This document shows positions 1 to 5,308 of a DNA stretch of 5,308 nucleotides, piece after piece; the stretch's first letter is position 1; the number at the start of each line of letters is the position of its first letter. This DNA comes from DALYLB01 sp046154695 (GTDB taxonomy: Bacteria; Acidobacteriota; Blastocatellia; RBC074). The notes below the pieces were generated by a model. The model was given only the letters and a program-made list of their open reading frames with translations, did no database searches and was not told where the DNA came from. The stretch is taken from contig JBJXFI010000032.1 of the NCBI GenBank assembly GCA_046154695.1, forward strand, positions 1 to 5,308. Direction: 5' to 3'. The translations under genes and the position numbers were made by a program.

Positions 1-671
1 TAGATCCACAGCCTCTCCGTCCAGGCTCTCTCGCTCGCCGGCTTCTTGTCGAAGAAGAGCACGTTCGCCTTCACGCCCTGCGCGTAGAAGATTCCGGTCG
101 GGAGCCGGAGGAGCGGCGGCGAGAAAGAATCCCCCGTGAGGCACGCCGGATCGCAGATCGTCCGTTTCGGCTCCGGGCGCATCACCTCGACCATCGCCTG
201 GATCAGCGGGCGCGGCGTGAAATACTGCCCCGCGCCGTCCTTCACGTCCTCGGCGTTCTTCTGCAGCAAGCCCTCGTAGATGTCTCCCTTGACATCCATG
301 TCGAGCCCGACCCAGGTCTCACTGTTGATCAGCTCGATCAGGCGGCGGAGCTTCGCCGGGTCCTGAATTTTGTTCTGCGACTTCCGGAAGATCGTGCCGA
401 GCATCCCCGGCTGTCTGGCGAGATTTTCGAGCGTGTGCCGGTACTGGATTTCGAGCGCGTCGCCATCGAGATCGAGCAGGCGCTGCCAGTCATATTTCTT
501 CGGTACCGCGGAGGGCTTGCTGAACGGCGGCTTCGTCTGCTCGTCCGACATCTTCAGGAAGAGCAGATAGGTTAGCTGCTCGACGTAATCGCCATAGCTG
601 ACGCCATCGTCGCGAAGCACGTTGCAATAGTTCCAGAGCCGCTGAACGATCGCGGCCGATTCATTTGCCAT
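1..671 (-). pseudogene. hsdM: Type I restriction-modification methyltransferase subunit (HsdM), catalytic core deleted, runs off window
   Basis: HsdM normally transfers a methyl group from SAM to adenine in the type I R-M target, working with HsdS. Reading from ATG at 671 gives 223 codons without a stop to the window edge. Residues about 8-145 match the HsdM N-terminal helical domain (SYGDYVEQLTYLLFLKMSD), followed by GQYFTPRPLIQAMV (148-161) and TICDPAC (171-177), the start of the SAM-binding motif. The expected continuation G-T-G-G-F reads L-T-G-D-S-F-S-P-P and then jumps at about residue 187 to LLRLPTGIFYAQGVKANVLFFD, which in intact family members lies roughly 150 residues later, beyond the catalytic NPPF motif. 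That motif and most of the SAM fold are therefore missing. Shifting the frame at the G5 run (plus-strand C5, 131-135) restores G-G-F-F-L-A-A, so a one-base loss and a larger deletion seem to cancel. No Shine-Dalgarno is visible; a REP ends about 10 bp upstream. Methylation activity is very unlikely. An assembly artefact is the main alternative. Confidence 0.85.
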
Positions 672-679
672 AATGTTAT

Positions 680-760
680 TTGGAGTTCCCGTTCAGAGTT
701 CCGCCTTCAGGCGGTTTCTCTAAAATAACAAAGACCGCGTGAACGCGGAACTCCGAACGG
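680..760. repeat. Left REP pair (BIME) of the RAYT cassette
   Basis: Two converging 24-bp REP units. The first (691-714) is GTTCAGAGTT plus the hairpin CCGCC-TTCA-GGCGG at 701-714. The second (735-758) is the hairpin CCGCG-TGAA-CGCGG at 735-748 followed by AACTCCGAAC, so it is inverted relative to the first. They are separated by a 20-bp AT-rich spacer (715-734). An extra partial head (TTGGAGTTCCC) lies at 680-690, directly before the first unit and about 10 bp from the hsdM start codon. The whole arrangement is the reverse complement of the pair at 1470-1539. Confidence 0.85.
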
Positions 761-774
761 GCTCCGTGTTTCCA

Positions 775-1377
775 TCAATCAATATCCCACGCCTTTCCGT
801 AATCCCGAATGGGATAGGCGAGCCAGATTCTCTCCGCCTCTTCACGCCCGATCTTTTCCAGATAGAGGGAGGCGCTCGACCAGGGCCAGTCCGTCCACTT
901 TTCGACATAGCCATGACGAACGGGATTGTGATGAACATAATTCAGGCTGGCGTGGAAATGTCGCTGCGACCTCATTTCGCGATCGAAGCAACGATACCAG
1001 ACTTTTCGCCCGGGCCGTTCATCCTCTTGATTCCACTCCCTGGAGAGCCTTCCATGAAGCTTGCCCAATCCTTCGCAGAAGAACTCAATCGCGCTGGACC
1101 GTAAAAGCAGGTGATAATGATTCGGCAAGATGCACCATGCGTGAACTTCGCCATCGAGTTCCCGGCAGACCGAAACAATCTCTTTTTCACAGGCGGTCAT
1201 TCGTTCCGGGCTGGCGCCGATATAGCGCTGATGCTCATAGCACGCCCCACTGACCAGATATCGATCTCCATACCCCATTTTCCCGTGCGGCGGAGAATGC
1301 CAGGGCAACCGATTGGCTTTCCGCCAATCAACGATCTCCTCCCGTTTCTCCGGGGGCATCCTGCGAAAATCGTACAT
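775..1377 (-). CDS. REP-associated tyrosine transposase (RAYT, IS200/Y1-like HUH family)
   Basis: Single-stranded DNA nuclease/strand transferase of the Y1 HUH superfamily. RAYTs are known to cleave REP hairpins and are usually single-copy and vertically kept. The 200-residue product has the HUH metal-binding signature in LPNHYHLLL (H87, H89). It also has a probable catalytic tyrosine, Y147 in SLNYVHHNPVRHGYV, and the typical C-terminal WTDWPWSSA (161-169). The frame is open further upstream to 1437, but that extension reads through REP-derived DNA. The ATG at 1377 is preceded by GAGAAGGG with AAGGG 7 nt before it, and the N-terminus MYDFRRMPPEKREE looks native, so I place the start there. 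No frameshift or stop is seen and all key residues are present, so it looks intact. It sits alone between mirror-image REP pairs inside a broken hsd operon, in the same orientation as the hsd genes. An extended -10 at 1502-1510 could drive it. The exact RAYT subgroup is not assigned. Confidence 0.9.
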   Translation of the reverse strand: MYDFRRMPPEKREEIVDWRKANRLPWHSPPHGKMGYGDRYLVSGACYEHQRYIGASPERMTACEKEIVSVCRELDGEVHAWCILPNHYHLLLRSSAIEFFCEGLGKLHGRLSREWNQEDERPGRKVWYRCFDREMRSQRHFHASLNYVHHNPVRHGYVEKWTDWPWSSASLYLEKIGREEAERIWLAYPIRDYGKAWDID

Positions 1378-1407
1378 CGCGCTTCCCTTCTCGCGGTTTC
1401 GCTCGGC

Positions 1408-1460
1408 CCGGAGTTCCACCTTCGTATGAAATTCCACCTTCCGGCGGTCGTTTGGAGTTT
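1408..1460 (+). repeat. Degenerate REP fragments upstream of the RAYT gene
   Basis: Three decayed pieces of the same REP family lie head to tail in the RAYT leader: CCGGAGTTCCACCTTC at 1408-1423, ATTCCACCTTCCGGCGG at 1431-1447 (imperfect hairpin CCACC-TTCC-GGCGG), and CGTTTGGAGTTT at 1449-1460, a head without a hairpin. They explain why the RAYT reading frame appears to extend upstream of its real start. Their decay contrasts with the near-perfect units next to them, suggesting repeated rounds of REP insertion. Confidence 0.6.
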
Positions 1461-1469
1461 TTGATCCCC

Positions 1470-1540
1470 GCTCGGAGTTCCACGTTCACGCGGGATTTTT
1501 CATTTTAACAATTAACCGCCTGAAGGCGGAACTCCGAACG
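1470..1540. repeat. Right REP pair (BIME) of the RAYT cassette
   Basis: Two converging 24-bp units. GCTCGGAGTT plus CCACG-TTCA-CGCGG (1480-1493, one stem mismatch) forms unit 1470-1493. CCGCC-TGAA-GGCGG (1516-1529) plus AACTCCGAAC forms unit 1516-1539. The 22-bp spacer is AT-rich and contains ATTTTA. In order and orientation this is the reverse complement of the left pair: the CGCG-type hairpin faces the RAYT gene and the CGCC-type hairpin lies outermost on both sides. HsdR homology stops a few bases beyond the outer edge, at about 1547. Confidence 0.85.
1502..1510 (-). promoter_or_regulatory. Candidate extended -10 promoter for the RAYT gene
   Basis: The minus strand reads TGT-TAAAAT, an extended -10 (TGn plus a 5/6 match to TATAAT), within the AT-rich spacer between the two REP hairpins. 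No good -35 is visible at the usual distance; the sequence there is the REP itself (TTCCGC). A start near 1495 would give a leader of about 118 nt running through the REP fragments. The hsdR frame stop overlaps this site. Confidence 0.35.
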
Positions 1541-2299
1541 ATCAATCCGCCCCGCGAGCGAGGTGATCGTGTCGGCGTCGCGGTTCCCCATCGCCACCTG
1601 CAGCAGCAGCTTGTCGAACGCGACGCTCTTCCTGCGTTCGAGCGGTCGCGAATCGGTCTTGTCGGTCTCGCAGACGCCGACCGCATTCACGATGATGAAA
1701 TGGGTCTTGTGCTTCGCGTCCGGCGTGACGCCGATCAGATCGTCATCGGAGATCGTGCGCGTGCCCCGCCCCTTCATCTGCTCGAAATAGAGGCTCGACC
1801 GCACGTCGCGCATGAAGATCAGGCATTCGAGCGGCTTGATGTCGGTGCCGGTCGAGATCATATCGACCTTGCCGCCGCGCTCGGTGATCTCGGTCTTGAT
1901 GCGGAACACGTCATAGCCGACGTTGACGCCATCGACGACGGCTTTCTCGTGGCTGTACTCGGTGACGAGATTGTTGTTGAAAAATCCCAGCGTCTGCTTG
2001 CTCGGCGTCGCCGTCAGCCCGATGAGGAACGAATCGAAGTAATCGAGGACCTGCCGCCAGAGGTTGTGGATCGAGCGGTGGCACTCCTCGGTGATGTCGA
2101 GCTTGTTCGAGGTCAGGTGCTGAACGTTGTACAGCTCGGTGAATTTCCGGCCGTCGTCCGGCGTGACATATTGCTGAAACTCGCGCAGCGCGACGCCGCG
2201 AGATGCGCTCAGATTCATCTGCCTGTAATCCTGAATCTCCCACCCGGCGGAGGTCAGCAACTGGTCGATCTTGAGGCGCGCCTTTTCCTCTGGCTTCAT
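1505..2299 (-). pseudogene. hsdR: Type I restriction enzyme R subunit (HsdR), multiply deleted and 3'-truncated
   Basis: HsdR is the DNA-cleaving, ATP-driven translocase of type I R-M; intact members are usually about 750-1,100 residues, while this frame has 264. Recognisable blocks are collapsed together. Residues 1-42 are the N-terminus (MKPEEKARLKIDQLLTSAGW). Residues 43-68 match the stretch containing PDDGRKFTELYNVQHLTSN. Residues 69-144 hold motif II as EECH (71-74, normally DECH), LTATP (95-99) and EYSHEKAVVDGVNVGYDV. Residues 145-251 hold motif V (VDMISTGTDIKPL) and the arginine-finger motif QMKGRGTR (174-181), ending in SLAGR. Missing are the PD-(D/E)xK nuclease core, Walker A (both at join 42/43), the segment before motif II (join 68/69), about 100 residues at join 144/145, and everything after about 251. 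The last 13 codons are REP-derived (IDRSEFRLQAVNC). The ATG at 2299 has GAGG about 10 nt upstream. Restriction activity is very unlikely; whether the short protein is made is unknown. Confidence 0.85.
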
Positions 2300-2364
2300 T
2301 GGGGATGCCCTCGGTGCTGATGGATTGCTGTAGGGGGCAGAGGCGATTCGTTGTGGGCGGGCGG

Positions 2365-2392
2365 ATTATATCCAAATTAATGCGGACGCCAA
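2365..2392 (-). promoter_or_regulatory. Sigma70-type promoter for hsdR
   Basis: On the minus strand TTGGCG (2392-2387) is followed after 16 bp by a perfect TATAAT (2370-2365). A start near 2358 would give a leader of about 58 nt before the hsdR ATG. This is the best promoter match in the window, and it is intact in front of a broken gene. It could also feed the RAYT and hsdM downstream. Confidence 0.6.
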
Positions 2393-2410
2393 TAAGAATC
2401 TTTCAGCAAG

Positions 2411-2657
2411 CTCCCGTGGCCAACGCGACGATGAAGAAGACTCGCCCCTCGTTTGGAGTCCCGCGTTCACGCGGTGGCCGCGGCCATCGCGACGATGAAA
2501 TAGAATTGGTGGATTGACCAACGGCCGCGTGAACGCGGGACCCCAAACGAGGGACGGGTTCCAGTCAGTCACGCGCTGGCCACCGGAGCCGCGTAAAGTC
2601 GGGACTCCAAACGAGGGACGGGTTCCGGTCAGTCGCGCGCTGGCCACCGGAGCCGCG
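2411..2657. repeat. Cluster of 64-bp REP-bearing units in two opposed arms
   Basis: The plus-oriented arm has a full 64-bp unit (2411-2474) ending in GTTTGGAGTC and the hairpin CCGCG-TTCA-CGCGG (2461-2474). A second, partial unit follows, recognised by GGCCATCGCGACGATGAA at 2482-2499, one mismatch from 2418-2435 and exactly 64 bp away. The opposed arm starts with the mirror hairpin CCGCG-TGAA-CGCGG (2525-2538). It continues as two 57-bp copies (2537-2593 and 2601-2657) with three mismatches, again at a 64-bp period; the hairpin of the second copy (2589-2603) is degraded. The heads match the REPs around the RAYT except that GTTCC becomes GTCCC. Together with the promoter this fills the gene-free stretch 2300-2663. 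It begins 6 bp beyond the apt stop codon, so it may also help end apt transcription. Confidence 0.8.
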
Positions 2658-2663
2658 GAGCAA

Positions 2664-3191
2664 TTAGGACTGATACTTGAGCAGCGAGAAGAGATCATAG
2701 CCAGCCAGGCGGTCGCGTCCCTTTAAAAATTCGAGTTCGATGACGATGGAGAGGCCGACGACGTTGCCGCCGAGCCGCTCGACGAGTTTGACGACGGCTT
2801 CTGCCGTGCCGCCGGTCGCGAGCAGGTCGTCGGCGATGAGGACGTTGTGTCCCTTGCCGACGGCGTCCTTGTGGATCTCGAGCGTGTCTTTTCCGTATTC
2901 GAGATCGTAGCTGTAGCTTTCGACCTCCGAGGGCAGCTTCCTGGGCTTGCGGACCGGGACGAATCCCGCGCCCAGGTGATAGGCGAGGGCCGGGGCGAAG
3001 ATGAACCCGCGGGCCTCGATGCCGATCACGTGGTCGATGGATCTGCCCTTGAAATATGCGGCGGACTGATCGATCACCGCGCGCAAGCCGGCCGCGTCCT
3101 TGAGCAGCGTCGTGATGTCGTAAAAGAGAATGCCGGGTTTGGGGAAATCGGGGATTTCCCGAATGAGCGCTTTCAGTTCCTGTTCCTGCAA
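2664..3191 (-). CDS. apt: Adenine phosphoribosyltransferase
   Basis: Cytosolic purine-salvage enzyme: adenine plus PRPP gives AMP plus pyrophosphate. The 175-residue product is full length for the family. It shows the N-terminal IREIPDFPKPGILFYDIT (10-27), GIEARGFIFAPALAY (57-71), the flexible loop VPVRKPRKLPSE (78-89), LEYGKDTLEIHKDA (97-110) and the PRPP-binding signature VLIADDLLATGGTA (117-130). Start choice: the frame is open to a TTG at 3206, but AAGGAG at 3203-3198 lies inside that extension and sits 6 nt before a second TTG at 3191. The latter also gives the usual short Apt N-terminus, so TTG 3191 is preferred. It follows the acylphosphatase gene after 30 bp and is probably co-transcribed with it. 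The stop TAA lies 6 bp from a REP array. Nothing suggests loss of function. Confidence 0.95.
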   Translation of the reverse strand: MQEQELKALIREIPDFPKPGILFYDITTLLKDAAGLRAVIDQSAAYFKGRSIDHVIGIEARGFIFAPALAYHLGAGFVPVRKPRKLPSEVESYSYDLEYGKDTLEIHKDAVGKGHNVLIADDLLATGGTAEAVVKLVERLGGNVVGLSIVIELEFLKGRDRLAGYDLFSLLKYQS

Positions 3192-3197
3192 ATGAGT

Positions 3198-3203
3198 CTC
3201 CTT
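3198..3203 (-). promoter_or_regulatory. Shine-Dalgarno AAGGAG that sets a TTG start for apt
   Basis: AAGGAG on the minus strand, six bases (ACTCAT) before TTG at 3191. It rules out the upstream TTG at 3206, which would place the ribosome binding site inside the coding sequence. Confidence 0.75.
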
Positions 3204-3223
3204 CAAAAAGGTCCAAAAAGGTC
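3204..3223 (-). repeat. Tandem 10-bp repeat between acylphosphatase and apt
   Basis: GACCTTTTTG occurs twice back to back on the minus strand, starting at the acylphosphatase stop codon and ending just before the apt Shine-Dalgarno. It makes the spacer U-rich. It may be a simple duplication that sets spacing; no function can be shown. Confidence 0.6.
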
Positions 3224-3518
3224 AATGATCGACCCGGAAATCGCGGAAACGGCCCGTGACGGGCAGATCGGTCTCTTCGATGTCGGTCACTTCCGCCAGC
3301 GACGGCCCCGTGGCAAGCTCGCTCTTGAAGTCCGCCATGGCGCCTCGATCGCCTTCGACCGTGACCTCGACCCGGCCGTCGGGCAGGTTCCGCACGATTC
3401 CCCGCACCTGATGGCGCGCCGCGGCGCGCATGGCGAAGAACCGGTACCCCACCCCCTGCACGAAGCCCGAGATGAGAAACCGCCTGGCGACTGTGTCCTG
3501 CGATTGCGGATGAATCAA
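3222..3518 (-). CDS. acyP: Acylphosphatase
   Basis: Small cytosolic enzyme that hydrolyses the carboxyl-phosphate bond of acyl phosphates. The 98-residue product has the family signature SGFVQGVGYRFFAMRAA (17-33) with the catalytic arginine R26, followed by GIVRNLPDGRVEVTVEG (40-56) with the catalytic asparagine N44, on the usual ferredoxin-like beta-alpha-beta length. The C-terminus FRDFRVDH is also typical. No ATG is available in frame upstream of the signature. TTG at 3518 is the furthest upstream start, with GGAG 10 nt before it, so the exact start is moderately certain. It is the first gene of a probable two-gene unit with apt (30-bp gap) and is divergent from the sulfatase. The pairing with apt suggests no special pathway. 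Confidence 0.93.
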   Translation of the reverse strand: MIHPQSQDTVARRFLISGFVQGVGYRFFAMRAAARHQVRGIVRNLPDGRVEVTVEGDRGAMADFKSELATGPSLAEVTDIEETDLPVTGRFRDFRVDH

Positions 3519-3562
3519 GAGAGAACGTCTCCAACGCCTGAAAATCGATGCCGGCGGCCGAG

Positions 3563-3591
3563 AACTTATCAGGATCAGACCGATTCGACAA
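3563..3591 (-). promoter_or_regulatory. Weak candidate promoter for acylphosphatase-apt
   Basis: The minus strand reads TTGTCG (3591-3586), 17 bp, then TAAGTT (3568-3563). The -35 matches 4/6 and the -10 only 3/6 (an overlapping GATAAG at 3570-3565 matches 4/6 but leaves a 15-bp spacer). The position, about 45 bp before the TTG start, is sensible, but the match is poor. Confidence 0.25.
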
Positions 3592-3609
3592 GGCGCCCCC
3601 GCGGGGAGA

Positions 3610-3638
3610 TGTACAGCCGGATCGAGGCGAGGTATAAC
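3610..3638 (+). promoter_or_regulatory. Candidate sigma70-type promoter for the sulfatase
   Basis: TGTACA (3610-3615, 4/6 to TTGACA), a 17-bp spacer, then TATAAC (3633-3638, 5/6 to TATAAT). Transcription would start near 3645, giving a leader of about 95 nt that begins almost exactly at the solo REP (3646-3670). Confidence 0.5.
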
Positions 3639-3645
3639 GGGAATT

Positions 3646-3670
3646 CGTTTGGAGTTCCGCCTTCAGGCGG
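3646..3670 (+). repeat. Solo REP hairpin in the sulfatase leader
   Basis: Reads CGTTTGGAGTT then the perfect hairpin CCGCC-TTCA-GGCGG (3657-3670), the same unit type as the outer REPs of the RAYT cassette. In frame it translates as FGVPPSGG. It has no inverted partner nearby and lies between the candidate promoter and the ribosome binding site of the sulfatase gene. Confidence 0.8.
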
Positions 3671-3740
3671 TTCGGCTTCGGGGCAGGCTCGACCGCGCGA
3701 AGGCAGAGCGCCAACCATTTTCCAGGAGGAACCAACCGTC

Positions 3741-5105
<1,365 letters not shown>

Positions 5106-5308
5106 GGGTTCATTTCGCGGGCTTCGAGGATTGCCCGAACGCGGCCCCGGGCGGCCCCAGTTCGATGGCGAAGAGAAATAGACGGGTGTGATTAAAAGTG
5201 GGACACAATTTCGCAATATTGATGGACAATCGGCGCATTGTTGTGTTCCGAAGGAACACCAGACGGTAGCCGGCGGTGAAGCGAAGCGTAACCGCCGGAA
5301 TTGACAGG
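5106..5308. other. Gene-free 3' flank of the sulfatase
   Basis: No reading frame with a credible start or family match. There is no classic terminator (GC hairpin plus U-run) directly after the sulfatase stop. The right part carries the two hairpins listed separately and an imperfect nested palindrome, ACAAT-CGGCGC-ATTGT (5226-5241). The window ends within or just after this repeat material. Confidence 0.5.
5243..5298. repeat. Two adjacent perfect hairpins, distinct from the REP family
   Basis: Hairpin one is GTGTTCC-GAA-GGAACAC (5243-5259, 7-bp stem). Ten bases later comes hairpin two, with stem CCGGCGGT (5270-5277) pairing ACCGCCGG (5291-5298) around a 13-nt loop holding GAAGCGAAGCG. The heads and loops do not match the GGAGTTCC REP units elsewhere in the window. 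It looks like a second dispersed repeat family or a structured RNA end, and could act as the sulfatase terminator. No second copy is present here. Confidence 0.55.

Noticed and set aside
1378..1437. Longer RAYT with a start at 1437
   Set aside because: The extra 20 residues are encoded by REP-derived DNA, and a Shine-Dalgarno precedes the ATG at 1377.
739..1464. Plus-strand frames (739-1104 and 1111-1464) opposite the RAYT
   Set aside because: Antisense shadows; the first even starts inside a REP hairpin (MNAELRTG).
1700..2320. 206-codon plus-strand frame opposite hsdR
   Set aside because: Mirror frame of the hsdR remnant, without recognisable domains.
2411..2657. CRISPR array, considered because of regular 64-bp spacing
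   Set aside because: There are only two copies per arm, the arms are in opposite orientation, the repeats are 57 bp with almost no spacer, and the units contain REP hairpins. No cas gene is present.
2695..3735. Long minus-strand frame (346 codons) across apt and acylphosphatase
   Set aside because: It is the shifted frame of two clear genes; its low-complexity, arginine-rich product matches nothing.
2847..3740. Roughly 300-codon upstream extension of the sulfatase frame
   Set aside because: It lies antisense to acylphosphatase and apt, has no family resemblance, and the sulfatase signal peptide and AGGAGG site fix the start at 3741.
5125..5160. Sulfatase terminator in the GC-rich stretch around GGCCCCGGGCGGCC
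   Set aside because: Only a 4-bp stem forms and no T-run follows.
5185..5225. Possible insertion-sequence end (AGTGGGACACAATTT)
   Set aside because: It only loosely recalls IS terminal sequences; there is no partner end, transposase or target duplication in the window.

Overview
The window most resembles the chromosome of a Verrucomicrobiota bacterium, or a related member of the Planctomycetota group. Three things point there: high G+C; short palindromic repeats that read FGVPPSGG when translated, a signature I associate with verrucomicrobial genomes; and a secreted sulfatase next to a REP-associated transposase. The taxonomic call is inference from pattern recognition, with no marker gene to confirm it.

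Left half (1-2299, all minus strand): the wreck of a type I restriction-modification locus. A promoter with a perfect TATAAT -10 (2365-2392) faces a shrunken hsdR (2299 to about 1547). This hsdR keeps recognisable blocks of the motor but has lost the nuclease core, Walker A, the middle of the second RecA-like lobe and the C-terminus. All joins are in frame. After it come an intact REP-associated tyrosine transposase (RAYT, 1377-775) and then hsdM (671 to beyond the window edge). The hsdM has lost its catalytic centre through a deletion plus an apparent one-base frame slip. The RAYT is flanked by two REP pairs that are mirror images of each other (691-758 and 1470-1539). This cassette fills the space between the cut-off end of hsdR and the start codon of hsdM. 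No hsdS is visible in the window.

Middle (2300-2663): no gene. It holds the hsdR promoter and a cluster of 64-bp REP-bearing units in two opposed arms.

Right half: a minus-strand pair, acylphosphatase (3518-3222) then adenine phosphoribosyltransferase (3191-2664). Both appear to start with TTG, they lie 30 bp apart and are probably co-transcribed. Diverging from them on the plus strand is a secreted sulfatase (3741-5105) with its own plausible sigma70-type promoter and a solo REP hairpin in its leader. The last 200 bp carry two perfect hairpins of a different type and no gene.

How the parts relate: the acylphosphatase and Apt are ordinary housekeeping enzymes, and the sulfatase is typical of polysaccharide or sulfate-ester scavenging. 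The left part is a dead defence locus associated with a REP/RAYT system whose repeats (at least seven clear hairpins plus degenerate copies) dominate the non-coding DNA. I see no clear new multi-gene system. The most unusual points are the mirror-image REP cassette, the serial in-frame excisions in hsdR/hsdM, and the REP inserted between the sulfatase promoter and its ribosome binding site.
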